NCBI GenBank assembly: GCA_029876055.1 | Contig: CM056875.1 | Coordinates: 4,799,001 to 4,863,000, forward strand | DNA: 64,000 nucleotides | From: Madurella fahalii | Taxonomy: Eukaryota > Ascomycota > Sordariomycetes > Sordariales | Reading direction: 5' to 3' | In this document: positions 47,253-60,179 of the stretch, in pieces | Numbering within the stretch: position 1 is the stretch's first letter | How the letters are laid out: each line of letters begins with the position of its first letter | Translations under genes and position numbers: made by a program | The notes under the pieces: model-generated | Told to the model about the DNA's origin: nothing | Databases searched by the model: none | Seen by the model: only the letters and a program-made list of their open reading frames with translations

Positions 47253-49704
47253 AGGCATGTCTTACTATTGTTGACGATTAATGATATCCACCGGCAAAAT
47301 TACACGAGAGCGTGCATAATAGACCAGTCTGGATGCATGTGAAAGGCTCTGCGCTATGGCGGGTTTAGTCATCAACCCATGTACGAACATGAAGGAAAGC
47401 CTAGGCAACTCATTCGGTTTAGGACAGGGTTGGGTGTGTTGCCCCTTGGAGCATTCGAAGGGGATCCCAAGGGTCGCATTTCTACAACTGAGCGAACCAT
47501 ACTCTCAGTAGAGATGCGGGAAACTCCAGTGTCTCTGCGATGCATATCAAGTTCTCGTTGAGCTAGGTACTGACGGCAAAATAAGGGAGACGTAACAGCT
47601 TGTTGCTAAATGATTCGCGACCTGGCCGCATGCTGCGGAAATGCTCAGAAATTCAGGTCGTATTTGCGTAATTTCCAGGTAGCAGTCAAGGTGCTTAAGT
47701 GATGGTGTACAGTAGCCTCATGCAACCCCTCACTCCTTCGGCACAGCCTTGGCTTTCCCGGCAAAACGGCTACTACGGCAACCTCTGAATATAGGTACTG
47801 TACTTAGACGTGAAAACACGGTGGAACAGTTGACAAACAGCACCATTGACGGCATTCTCCACCAATAGATGCGTCATGAAGTAGGATCCACGACGGAGAA
47901 GAGGGGCCCCGACCAACGAGAACACCTAGACTTTGTCCGTATCTGCCCTAGTCCGCTTGGGGGCTGCTTATCGGTGTGGGAGATGAAAAAGAAACGGCCC
48001 TACCAAGAACAGTTTCTTCAGACCCAAAGGACCTGCATCATCGCGAATTGGGTCTTTGAAGATCCGGAGGGAGGAGACAATACAGACAATGCCGCTGGGG
48101 TCGGCCTGGATGCCGTACTCGGTTTCAAGTGCCCCGAAAAGCTACCAACTGTGTAGCATGCGCCTCTTTAGCCTCTGAATCAGCGAACGACACCTTACGA
48201 CTGGCGATCCGTGGTCTCAGAGAGGGTTGCTTCTGAGGATGGACTGCGCCATCCGGACATGTGGAAAACCGTGCATCGAAAATATGAAACGGGACGGCTG
48301 TGTGGCGAGACCGTTGTTAGTGGAAGTTAGTAGATCTGGGTTGAAGCTGCTCGACTGTCTCGCGGGTCTGGCCTCTGCAACTTGTGCTCCATCTCGCACA
48401 CCACCGCGCCAGTCCACCGTGCTCTCGTGCGGGCTGACGGTGGCTTTTTGTGCTCGGGACCTTCGGGCCTGGAGAAATGGCTGATATGTGCATCGTCTAT
48501 GTACATGTACAGTACAGCGGCACAAACTGTGCCACTGCATCAAAAGCTGCCCACCAAGGCGGAGAAACGCCGTCTGCCGGTAATCCGTCACGCTCGGTTA
48601 TGCATGCGGTTGGGGCACTGGGACCCTACTTGTGCTTTTTGAGATATCCCTCAGACAAAAAGCCTCTTGCCTCCTCGTTGGCTCCGGGGAAAAGGGGGAA
48701 CGGGAGAGTGCCCCGTGCTCGATCCACCGTAGCTAATATCAGAAGGGGATGCCTGCCACAAGTGCTGGAATGAATCGACACCAATGGCGCAGGCGAAGCG
48801 GACGTCGCATCTCTTGAACATACGACCGCATCTGTCGGCCGTCTTCTTGAAGCAGGTGTTGGCCCGCGGCCCAGTTTGAGATTCAAAGTCGCCCACCTAT
48901 GTACTCTGCTGTACCTAAGGTACCAGGCCACCGAGACGGCGCGTTCCCACGCGCATAACTTGCCCTTTATCCCTAGCCTGGGTACCTCGGGCTGCCTTGC
49001 GCAAGCTTCCTTCAAAAAGAAAGGAACCTTCACGAAAGTCAGCTTCATCTCCGCCGGCCCCCTCCCCGAGACGACAGGTGAATTTCGCCTAGAATTCCTG
49101 GGATCCCGAAAAAAGACTGGACCCACCAACCAGGCTGCTTCAATCCACGGCACCGCAGCCCAGCTGAGCTGTTCCCCCGGGGCCCCTCTCAGACGCTGTA
49201 TTTCTTTGGTTGGCGGGGCTGGAAGACGCCAATCCCGTCTGCTGGCGCCGCGCTGATCCGTGGCCCACTAGCTGCACCCGCTGAGGGCTGCCGAGTATGT
49301 AAACCTGGGGGCGATCTTGTGTGTCTCCAGCACTTGGATGACGTCCTCGTCTTTTCTGGTCCCAGCACCTCTGCCCAGGTGCCTGACGTGTTGTTGCAGA
49401 CTCGCTTGCTGCCTCGAGAGTCCCGGAGGGCCTCGTTTTACAGACAGTGGACCGGGGATCGCTGGGTGCTGTAGCGAATTGCTGCTGGCCAAGGGTCTGG
49501 CAGGAGCTCCGCTACCTGACGGCAGCTGCTACAGCGACACACACGCGACTGCGGGCAGCGAATGCGGGTGCCCCCCCAAACGTCCCACAGCACCTATTGA
49601 TACCGCCACCGCACGCTCGAAACTTGGAACGAGGTGGTGGGAAGCTGGCCGCATTGAGAAGCCGATAAAACTGACATCGAACCCCGCGCCATCCCGCTCC
49701 CGCC
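47253..49704. other. Intergenic: epsilon-COP 3' flank and psd2 promoter
   Basis: About 2.45 kb with no convincing gene. It includes GTACTGTAC at 47795-47803 and GTACAGTAC at 48507-48515. A 95-codon frame at 47869-48156 was considered and not supported. Confidence 0.55.
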
Positions 49705-52700
49705 ATGGTCCGCATCATACCTAATCGTCTCAAGTCGGGCTTCTCCAACAGCTCGGCCACCAATTCAGCGTCCAACAGTCGCAGCACCAGTCCAATGCGC
49801 AACAAGGGAGATTCGGCGAGCCCTGAGGGCCGCAAGGACAATGGGCTGGTCCTTCACGTTGTGATTATGCGGGTACGCCGCCATTGACGGGGAGCACTGC
49901 GACTACTGCGAATGCTGGGCGCTGACTCTGCGGGCTACCTTAGGCCAGGAACCTCGCTGCAAAGGATAGGGGAGGCACGTCGGATCCGGTGAGTGTTGGC
50001 TGGCCGCTTTGCGGGCCACGGCAATCTGCAGCTATTATGATTCCCGCAATCTGCATCCCGTCTTGGAATCGAGCTTGCGGCTGATTATTGCTTGTTGACG
50101 TCTAGTACCTCGTCCTGAATCTTGGCGAAGCACGACACATCACCCATTCGGTTCCCAAAACCCTCAACCCGGAATGGAACGAGCAATGCGAGCTCCCAGT
50201 CACGGGCGTTCAGAGCCTACTGCTCGATGTGTGCTGCTGGGACAAGGACCGCTTCGGGAAGGACTATCTTGGCGAGTTCGACCTTGCCCTCGAGGAGATA
50301 TTTGCCGACGAAAAGACGGAACAGCCGCCAAAGTGGTACCCCCTGAAGAGCAAGCGGCCCGGCAAGAAAACGAGCGTTGTGTCGGGCGAGGTCCTGCTGC
50401 AGTTCGCCCTACGCGACGCCGCAAACAGGGATGCCACTGACGAGCAGGTCTTTGAGAAGTTCGCCGCCATTGCCAATCTCGCACTCGCCGGAGATTCGTC
50501 GCGGAACCCCACGCCCTCGCGGACTCCCGTGCTCGCCCCGGCCCAGAAGAGCAAGACGCCCTCGCCTTCACCTCCCCTCGGTGAGAGACGGGTAGACGAC
50601 AATGACGACGGGGACGAATCCGAAATGTACGAGGATGAGACCCCGGAGGACGAAGACGCAAACAAGCTAGAAGCTGCCGAAAAGAGGACCAGAAGGCTGC
50701 GCATCAAGGGGCTGAAGCGCAAGAAGAGGGACAACCCTTACGAGTTCGTCAACGGCGGTAGCGATGTGGTCGGCATCATCTTCCTCGAGATCTGCAACAT
50801 CACCGACCTCCCGCCCGAGTCCAACCTGACCAAGACGAGCTTCGACATGGACCCCTTCGTTGTTGCTTCCCTGGGAAAGAAGACTTACCGGACCAAGACT
50901 ATCCGACACAACCTGAACCCTGTCTTCAACGAGAAGATGATTTTCCAAGTCCTCGGCCATGAACAATCATACAGCTTCTCGTTTACCGTCATTGACCATG
51001 ACAAGTACTCTGGCAATGACTTTATCGCTTCGCTATATTTCCCGGTCAAGGAGATCATCGAGAAGGCACCAAAGGCAGACCCTGAAACCGGCCTCTACAA
51101 TTTGAAGGATGTGCCCGAGTTCTCGGCCCCGGTGCAGCGCCCCCGATTTATGAGGCTGGGACTTTCCCGCACTTCCTCAACGCAGAGCCTAAGCAAACTC
51201 GCCAGGCCGGTCTTGTCCAAAAACCCCTCGACCACGACCACTGCCTCTGCTACCGCTACGCCAGCACAGACCCCTGGCGCTTCCCAGGTCCCGTCTGATA
51301 GCATCCCCGAGGACGCTCAGCCGCCGCTTCCTAGCCCCGGCCTCCTCCAGCCGGGAGATAACGCCGTCGCTGCGGCTCCGCCCACCTCGGGGGAGACAAC
51401 CCCCCCGGACGGAGATGATCCCGACTTCATCACCTACACACTCCCGCTGAAGATGAAGAACCTGGAGAAGTGGGAAGCCAAGCACAATCCTCAGCTGACT
51501 ATTCGTGCCAAGTACATGCCCTATCCTGCGCTCCGGCAACAGTTCTGGAGGGCAATGCTGAAGCAATACGACGCCGACGAGAGCGGGCTCATTAGCAAGG
51601 TTGAGCTGACGACCATGCTTGACACTCTGGGTTCCACGCTGCGCGAGTCGACTATTGACAGTTTCTTCCAACGTTTCCCTCATAAGGCGGGCGATAACGA
51701 GGATGCGGAGGACCTGACCATGGACGAGGCAGTCATCTGCCTGGAAGACCAGCTCCAGGCGAAGACGCGATCGCAGGGTGTGACGGAGCGCGTCAAGAAC
51801 TTGCTCCCAGACGGGGACAAGGTCAAGAATCTCCTCCAGCTGCCCGGGAAAGGCACCGCTTCTGGAGCCGAGACGCCGTCAGAAGGCATCGAAAGCTCGT
51901 CCGAGTCGCAAACTGCCGACTCGTCTACCATCGCTATCCCGGAACTGAACACGCCGGGCGAGGAGGGCGAGCTCCTGGATCGGGACGACCTGAACATCAG
52001 CACGGCCGAGGAGCACGTGGTTGAGATTCGCGAGTGCCCGATATGCCACCAGCCGCGGCTGAACAAGCGCAAGGACGCCGACATCATTACGCACATTGCT
52101 ACCTGCGCGAGCCAGGACTGGCGTCAGGTCAACAACCTGATGATGGGCGGCTTTGTCACGTCCAGCCAGGCGCAGCGCAAGTGGTACTCCAAGGTCATCA
52201 CCAAGATTTCGTACGGAGGCTACAAGCTCGGCGCCAACTCGGCCAACATCCTCGTCCAAGACCGCATCACGGGTCAGATCAACGAGGAGAAGATGAGCGT
52301 CTACGTGCGGCTGGGTATCCGCCTGTTGTACAAGGGCTTAAAGTCCAATAGCATGGAGAAGAAGAGGAGTAAGTGCTTGAGAAGACCATGTAGGCAGTCC
52401 GAGCTAACACGGAACCAGTCCGGAAACTCCTCAAAAGCCTCAGCATCAAGCAGGGCAAGAAGTACGACGACCCGGCGTCCAAGGCCGAGATCCCCAAGTT
52501 CATCGCCTTCCACGGCCTCGACCTCTCCGAGGTGCTACTGCCGATCAACGAGTTCAAAAACTTCAACGAGTTCTTCTACCGCGCCCTCAAGCCGGGGTCC
52601 CGGCCGTGCTCGGCGCCCGACAACCCGCGGATCATCGTGTCCCCGGCCGACTGCCGCTCCGTGGTCTTCAACCGCATCGAGACGGCGACCAAGGTGTGGA

Positions 52701-53501
52701 TCAAGGGCCGCGAGTTCAGCATCAAGCGCCTCCTGGGCGACGCGTACCCGGAGGACGTGGCTCGGTACGAGAACGGCGGGGCGCTTGGCATCTTCCGCCT
52801 GGCGCCCCAGGACTACCACCGCTTCCACATCCCCGTCGACGGCGTCATGCGCGAGCCCAAGACCATCGCCGGCGAGTACTACACGGTCAACCCCATGGCC
52901 ATCCGCTCGGCGCTCGACGTCTACGGCGAGAATGTCCGCATCCTCGTGCCCATTGACAGTCCAATCTTTGGCCGGGTCATGGTCATCTGCGTGGGCGCCA
53001 TGATGGTGGGCAGCACGGTAATCACGCGCAGCGGGGGGAAGAGGTCAAGCGTGCCGAGGAGCTGGGGTACTTTAAGTTTGGCGGGAGCACGCTCGTGGTG
53101 CTGTTTGAGCCGGGGAAGATGGTGTTTGACGACGACTTAGTGGATAATTCGAATACGGCTTTGGAGACACTGGTGAGTGCTTTTTTTTTTTTTTTTTTTC
53201 TTCCTCTCGTCTCCCCTTTCTTTTACCTGTTTTGGAGTAATAACTTACTGATATCTTTTTCTCTGGTTAGGTCCGTGTCGGCATGTCTGTTGGCCACGCC
53301 CCCGGCGAGCCGCAGTGGACGCCCGACATGCGCAAGGACGAGGACCAGATCACCGAGGCCGACAAGCAGGACGCTAAGCGCCGCATCCAGGGCCAGGTCG
53401 CCGAGGAGTCGCCCGACGACAGTGGCAGCGGCGGAGACGGCGAGGAGATCACGATGAAGGTGCCGCCTTCGTCGGTCGCCGCCGCTGCCATGGCGTCGTA
53501 G
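49705..53501 (+). CDS. psd2: Phosphatidylserine decarboxylase, PSD2 type with C2 domains; reading frame broken by a 1-nt deficit
   Basis: Exons 49705-49872, 49944-49988, 50106-52368, 52419-53172 and 53271-53501 encode about 1153 residues if the frame is continuous. Order: a first C2 domain (about 48-140) split by introns 1 and 2; a second C2 domain (about 285-400, SFDMDPFVVASLGKKTYRT); a Pro/Ser-rich linker; an EF-hand-like loop (DADESGLISKVE, about 556); and the decarboxylase domain from about 840 (FHIPVDG, YTVNP). The self-processing GGST motif (53080-53091), whose serine becomes the pyruvoyl cofactor, lies after the break. At the G6 run 53033-53038 the conserved frame shifts by one base; a seventh G would restore it, and no plausible intron does. 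The enzyme makes phosphatidylethanolamine from phosphatidylserine in Golgi/endosomal membranes. I keep it as a gene because everything downstream is conserved. Confidence 0.92.
53181..53199. repeat. T19 tract in psd2 intron 4
   Basis: Homopolymer at the 5' end of the 98-nt intron 53173-53270, directly after the donor GTGAGT. Confidence 0.9.
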
Positions 53502-56500
53502 GGTCCAAGGGAGTCTAGTGTACAGTTGTGAGAGAGAGAGTGTGTGTGTATGTGAGAGAGCGTGTGTGATTTTGGTGGCCGGTTTCTCCCCTGATGCATT
53601 GGGTCTATTGAACAGTGATTAGTACTGGGTAAACCTTTATTTAAACGAAAGAAAAAGATGTGGGAGAAGAGAGGAGGTACGGTGTACGGTAAACAGGTTC
53701 TTTTCTGCCTTGGTTGGTTTTGAGACCTCAGTACGCCTGTGGGTGTGTGTGCTCGAGGCAAATGGATATTCAACTATACAATACTCAGCGCTGGATGATA
53801 GATAGGTAGATGGGAACAACATGATGACGATGCATGGTTTAATTTCAAAGCAGACGGTGTGCGTAGCGGGTATAATCGTCCGCTTCGAGATGAATTGTTG
53901 AAGGGTATCATGATATTCGCAGCTCAACTAAGGTCAGGTACTTGTACTTAACGCCTTGCTTTGCTCCCTGCCAACGCCCGAAGATACCTTGAAAAGAATG
54001 AAATGTTTGCCTGCCACACACCCGTCCGTCCCCGTAACCATTCATCAAAACCATTCGTTTTCTTCCCTTGCCCCTGTGATCGATCCTGCCCTGTGGGATG
54101 CAGAGCGCCAAGGAGAGAGAAAAAGAAAGCAACCAGCGGCAAGGGAATGCCATGACTGGCAGCGGGAGGCAGCGGGAGCGGCCGCACCCGAAACAGATCA
54201 GGAGACGAAAAAGAAACATGGCTGTTTCCTGAGGAGTACCTTCAATTGGATCCACTCCACCTTTAAAAACCCCCACCCAACACAGGGAGGTACAGTAGAG
54301 GTCGTGCCCCTCATCGACGTGCTGCACTGCACACTGCATGCGCAGATACATACGGTGCTGGGCATGTGCTAGCGGCGCAGCTCCATGCCGATGAGTCGAT
54401 GGCGACGCGAATATGCTGTCGTTGTGAAAATGGGAAATGGGAGGGGTGATGACGACATTGCAAGGACAGGCTGGTGTGTTGTTTCTCGTCCGTGTTTGCT
54501 TATGTTTCCTTAACTCCGTTGCGCATTCTCATCTCCTTCCCCCACTCCCTTTAGCGGGTCCCCCGCGCTGGCTTGATGAGCTGGATAACAAATCGAAAAT
54601 GAAAATGGGGTGATTCTCATGCATGAATGCGGTGCGTGTGGTGCGTGGTGGTGGTTGCCGAGGTGGTCGTCGTGTTCGGGTTGCGGGTTGCGGGCTTGCA
54701 GGATTGTGGCCTTACACGCCCCATGAAGAGCGTGTTCTCTCACTTTATGGCTGATGCTGATGAGAAAAAGAAACCTTGGGGGCTATGCTTGCACTCCGCT
54801 GCCCCGCCGGCCGTATGTTGCGCAGATCGCTGGAGCAGCCAACAACACGATCCCCTGATTATTGGCGAGAGCCCCATCGCCAATTTGACTGCCGCGAGAC
54901 GGGCAGACGAGACGATTCGCTACTGGTACGGTCGTTGTCCATGGACCGCTTTTCGTCGGCAGACGGCGACCGGTGGAAGTAAGATGACGCCGCGCTCGCG
55001 CTGGTCGGAGGGGACGGGAGCGGGCTTGGCTCCGGGGATGTCTGTCGCGTCTGGCGCCAAGACGAGTATATCTGCTTGCACAGATGCGCCGACATGGTGT
55101 ACGTGGGTGACATTGTTGCCTTTCCGAATCGCTGAATGGAGGATGTATGTGGTTTGGGGAGAAAATTAAGAGCAATGTCGCCGAGAGGGAGTCTTTCAGG
55201 TGCGTGTAAGTCGATGAGGCGTGAGAAGGTTGGTTGCGTGTAAGCGACGAAACGGGCCAGAGCAAAAAGCCAACTGGGGGGAGTTCGATCTCAACAGTTG
55301 GGATCTTCCTAGATAGACCTAAACAAACGGTGGCACGAGAGGGGAGGGCAGGTTTATAAAACAGCCCAGGCCGCTTCATCAACAGGCGAAACGGTGCCTG
55401 GAAGGAAGCCCTCCCCGGCTGCTAGCATTACCCTGTGACCGTGTCGGTCGACTCACCCTCAAACCAGCCCAGCCCAGCCCAGCCCACGCTTTTCCCTAAA
55501 TTTCCAACCCGTCAGGCTGCCCCTACCAGCCAATCAACACTAATCTATTTCAAAGACAGTGGCTGAACGTTGGGCAGTGGCTTGTCGTTCTGGGCTGATT
55601 CTCACCCCCAAGCCTGCTCCAGTTAGCAGCCGGAGCTTGTGAATCGTCCCATGCTACCCCACCTCGCATGTCGGCTGGCCCATTCACCATCGCTTGGCGC
55701 GAATGCGTGCGCAAGACGGTTGCCGACATGCCAGTCTGGGATGCCGGCTTTGCAGCTGTTTGGAAAAAGTTGGCCCAAAGGCGGGAATCATCGACACCCA
55801 GACTCGCCATGCCAGATGTGCCAAATATAGGAATACGATTACTGAGCTGTTGCCAATGCTGCCCCTCTTCCCCCCACCCCAACAATGATACTCTGATCCC
55901 GTGCTAGCTCTGCCACCGTTCTGTAGATTCGCGACCAGAGCCTCCAAGGTGACGGGAGCCAAGTTACCGAGAACTCAAAAAGCCGGTCTGGATTCAAAGC
56001 TTAGATTTCGGGTGCACTTTGTCCCTGGGGGCCATTTCAACAGCTTGTGCAACCGAGAACACGACTCCCCATGACCTCATTTTCTTCGGCAGAATTCCAT
56101 AGTAAGACCAAGTATGCCTTGCTCGCAAGACATTTCGTGCATTATGATTAACTATCGATATCGTCGAACATCGCACATACGGGATGCATCGTCTCACCCC
56201 ATTGGTATCCTACATATACATGTTCCTGGGGGACATTTTCCTTTCTTCTCGTCAACCACGGCTCGGGTTTGGTAATCCAGCGGCAGCTGGATCACAATCT
56301 ATGTTGGGGAAACCCCCAGTAAATGCTGCAGTCAGATATCCACCGCCCGGTGCTCCTTTCGTACGGATCGGAAGGATAACGCAGGCCCCAAGCAAGCTCC
56401 CTCACTAACCGCCCGGCCAGTGTAGGGCTCATGAGATGCATCGCCCTCCCATCCTTGTCCCCCTGTCCATAGATCGGTGTACGAGACATTAAGCCATACA

Positions 56501-56608
56501 GATTGCTCGGCTCGGCATGATCTTTGGGCTCGGATGCATGGCTTGCCCGTCAGGATGCCTGCGAGCAGCATAACAATACAGAAAATAAGTCGACGTGGGC
56601 TTCTTGTT
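53502..56608. other. Convergent intergenic region between psd2 and the DUF3405 gene
   Basis: About 3.1 kb. The first 100 bp include mixed TG/AG microsatellite sequence (about 53526-53570), probably psd2 3' UTR. Longer frames near 54627-55382 overlap on both strands and show no protein features. A CAGCC-type short tandem stretch lies near 55465-55485. No RNA gene seen. Confidence 0.5.
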
Positions 56609-58857
56609 TCAGTCGTAGGGCAGCTTGGAATCGGTCGCATAGCCTTTTTCCGTCGGCTTAATCTCCTTGATGGGGTGGAGGATCATCGAAGGAAGGCATG
56701 TGCGGCCGTGACTCTCCTCCCATTCAGGACCACCAATACCCGTGTCCTCGTAGCCAATCCAGTTGTTGTACAGTCGCTGCGGCGGGAGGGCGCGGTAGTA
56801 CCAGGTGCTTCCGAGGAAACGCCCCTCCTGGCCCCATCCCATGGCGCTCCCAAAACTTCCACTCTGGCCCTTTGGACCGCCGTTGAACCACTTTGCCAAT
56901 TGCTCGCCGCTCCAGGCGCGGTCAAAATACACGGGCATGGGGGCGTACACCGCCTTGAGGCCATGGAGGAGGGCCGTGGTCTGCGTCACCATCTCTGAAG
57001 CGACGTGGTTGCCGCGCAGGTCCTCGGCATGCATGATATCGAGCAATTTCCTCGAGACCCGGCCCTGAGTGACGATGGTCGCCCGCCGAGGAAGCTTGCC
57101 CCACGGGAAATCCAGAGATCGATAACCCCACACTTGGTTGCGCATGATCCAGCCGCTGTTGACTGGGTTGAACATAGGAGAGAGCATAATCAGATCCGCC
57201 TCCTCACCGACACCCCACTCGTAGGAGTCCTCTTCCGGCGTTGCCACTGGGGGCTTGGGCCCGATGGGCTTGACGACAGGCACGTTTGGCGCCCCCCAAA
57301 TCGAGTCGCCAACGGTGGCGCGCTCCACTGCCGCGCGGAACTCGGAATCGTAGCCGCCGTAAAACGACGGGATGTAAAAGCGTTCGTTGCGCTCCCAGAG
57401 CCCTCGCCGGGGCTGCTTCCGGGCAAATTCGCCCAGCTTGTTGAGCACGTCATAATGATGACCAACGACTCGAGAATCCATCTCCCAATTCCAGACGAAG
57501 TCAAACTCTCGGAACTCCTGCACGAACATCTGGACCGGCAGGAACTGCCCGTTATGCACCTTGCGTGCCTTGGTGGTCAGCTTGGGGTACATGCGGTTGA
57601 TGGCATCCTCATTCCAGAGCACCGTTATGCTCCTGAACTCCGGGGGCACGTGGTCCTCGATTGCCTTGTGGTAGGCTTCCTCGCTCTCCCAGATGTCGAC
57701 TTCGTTGTCCCTGACGTGCACAAACAGGAACACCTCGTATTCACCACCTGTCCGGAGACTCAGCTCTGTAATGAGTGACCGGATGACCTGCTTGTCGTTG
57801 TCGAGGTATTCCTTGCCGGTAAAGCTACGGAGCAGCACAGCACTCCGAGCCTCCACCTTGGTGCTCGCTCCACGCTTCGTCCCAGAGCCTGCCTGTCCCG
57901 ACGGCTGCCTCGCTTGGCCGCGCCAGAACCGCCTTATAGTGTGCAAGATGTGTTCAGAGTCCCGAGTCGCTCCGTCGTCGCGCTTCAAATCCGTCGAGCC
58001 ATCCGTGTCGGGAGTAACGAATTCGTTTTGTGGGTGATCGGTGGAAAACCGCTCCGTGTTCTTCTTATGGCATTCACGCTGAAGGTTGCCCCAGCTGACG
58101 TTGTCCCAATTGATTTCCTCACCATTCTCATCCGTCACCTGACTCAGGCCGTACTGACCCATCCTCGTTTCCCTCTCAAAGCAGATGTTCGGATCAAGGC
58201 CCAGGATGCTGTAGCTCCCAAAGCCGGGCTCGGGGAAATTGCGCGGGCGTCCCTTGAAAACACGAATGTCTTCGACCTCCCTTCCATTTGGGCCAGTGCA
58301 CGGCACGTACGCAGCGTGGCTTGAGGCCCATTCGGGGCCGTTGTATTTGGGATAAGGATTGAAGGTAAAGGCCCGGCTCTTGCTAGCCGTGGTGGAATTC
58401 GACGGAGCGATCAACGCCTCCTCTTGCGCTGGCCGTCTCGTATTCTCGTTGACGAGCGTCTTTAGCGTGTTTCCATAGATCGCTCCGAACCCGGGTTGCC
58501 TGAAGCGAACATGTTAGTATCGCGCGAGTCCACTTCTCGTATCTTGAACCTCTTACTTCTCGAGCTCGCGTTGTTCTTGTTCGAATAGCTTCCTTTGTGC
58601 CTGCAACACCGCGGCCTGGCGCTCATCTAATGCATCGTCAGATCTCGCTCGAGAGGGAGCCAGAGAGCATTCTTACCCGAATCACGGGGACGAGCAAGCA
58701 ACTGGTCCGGGCCCAAGAAGGGAGCAGCTCTAATCCCGCGCTGATGTGCCAGCCCAAGCAAGCAGAGGAAAAGGAAAAGGAAAACGACCGAAAAGGTCAC
58801 CCTCGGCCGAGCCAGAGCTCGGCGGGCTTGTGCCTTGACTTGCGCCTTGACCAACAT
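56609..58857 (-). CDS. DUF3405 family type II membrane protein (putative glycosyltransferase-like)
   Basis: Three exons (58857-58677, 58626-58557, 58499-56609; introns 50 and 57 nt) give 713 residues. The N-terminus is basic, followed by one signal-anchor helix (about 22-38, VTFSVVFLFLFLCLLGL) and a stem with a short coiled coil (about 62-83), so the bulk lies in the Golgi/ER lumen. The large C-terminal domain carries VLLRSFTGKEY, EYEVFLFVHVRDNEVD, FVQEFREFDFVWNWEMDSRVVGHHYD, EEADLIMLSPMFNP and FLGSTWYYRALPPQ, as in fungal DUF3405 proteins. The WNWEMDSR segment resembles the acidic metal-binding part of GT-A folds, which is inference. No biochemical function is established to my knowledge. 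The upstream exons were chosen because they supply the membrane anchor and keep frame. Confidence 0.85.
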
Positions 58858-59057
58858 GGCGGCGGCTAGCGAGAGACGAGGCGACGAAACTCGATACCGG
58901 GCGAGAGAGCTAGTATGATACACGGTCGGATAGGGAGAGGGGAGGAGAGGAGTATCGGCTCGTCAGAGGAACATTGCCGGCCGAAGATGCTTATTATCGA
59001 GCGGAAGATGTCAGGAAACGAGGGCTCTGCTGAGTCCAGTAAACGAGTGTCGTAATA

Positions 59058-59098
59058 AAGAAAATAAAATAAAATAAAATAAAATAAAATAAAATAAA
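59058..59098. repeat. (TAAAA)n pentanucleotide microsatellite
   Basis: About seven to eight copies of TAAAA (TTTTA on the coding strand), about 200 bp upstream of the DUF3405 start codon, in its promoter or 5' UTR. Confidence 0.9.
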
Positions 59099-60179
59099 GG
59101 CAGGAAAGCACCGGTTATGAGCGCTGAATCGAAGGACAGAGCCAGTTGGTAGGAGTCGGCCGCGATTGCGCACTTTCACGCATCGACAAATGGCGATACA
59201 ATGGCGGATGAAGGGAAGACGAAAATCAGAAATCTCTTTCCCCGGACGAGCAGGGGATATTATTAGGCAAAGCCAGTGGTGAACTGGGTATGAGTTGAAA
59301 CCCAGGGGCGGGCAGGGGTCCAGAGTAGGGGGGCAAGTCCGCGTCGCATTCGATGGGGGAAGAAGGCCTGGAAGCCAGCGATTGCCAGGGGAAGGCACAG
59401 AAACGAAATGAGACGAGCAGACAAGTCCTGTTTGCCTTTCACTACACTCGTACGCTGGCAACAGGGACAAGCTTGCTGTGGGGTGCAACGGGGGGCAGCC
59501 TGTTTTTGGCAAATCCCGGCAAGCAACCGAAGCAGACGATCCATGCGCCGAGCGGGAGGTAGTTAATTCTGATGAGCATGGCAAACCCCCCTGAACCACT
59601 TCAGACGAGGTGGATATGGAGTGGCAGGTGCCAATCCGGTGCAGCACCTGTCTAGCGGCTTCCGGCGAGCCACATTTTCCGCAAGAACACCCCCAGTTGC
59701 AGATAAGGTTAAGGGGTTTCGGTAGAAGATCTTTGACGATTTGCATGGCGCGTCACCATTTCAGGATCCACAGCAGTCACGTCTGCCACACACCGATGAT
59801 CGCCGGTCGCTGCTTCCTACTAAGTGCACTTCCGCCTTCTCAACGCTCCGCTCTGTTCCGGTCTGGGAGTTTGGTTTACGACGTCTTATGGGTAAGCTTT
59901 TCCCCGGCCATGTCGAGACGAGGCCCAAAGGATGGCCTGGTCTGCACGGCCAATTCTTGCAGGAAAACTGGGTCTGACAGCAGCTGATGACTGAGAGCGC
60001 GCCCGGCTGATACCTGAGCAAGGGAAAACACTATTGCTCGATACCATACTACTAGTATGCTGAAGAAACTCTTGGAATATTGATGCGGTACTTTAATGTC
60101 GTATTGTGCAGCAAAAGGTTCCGCATTAGCGCGCGCTATTGACGCCATCGGCCACTGTCGCCCACTGCACATATCGCGT

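Noticed and set aside
47869..48156. 95-codon ATG frame
   Set aside because: Charged, plausible-looking sequence, but no recognisable domain and no promoter or intron support. Too short to assert.
48815..48840. Resemblance to the start of fungal 5S rRNA (catacgacc)
   Set aside because: Only about nine bases match. The conserved internal control region does not follow.
53173..53270. Coding continuation through the T-rich stretch after ETL in psd2
   Set aside because: The frame reads into poly-Phe. GTGAGT at 53173 and TTAG at 53267-53270 define an intron that joins conserved sequence in frame.
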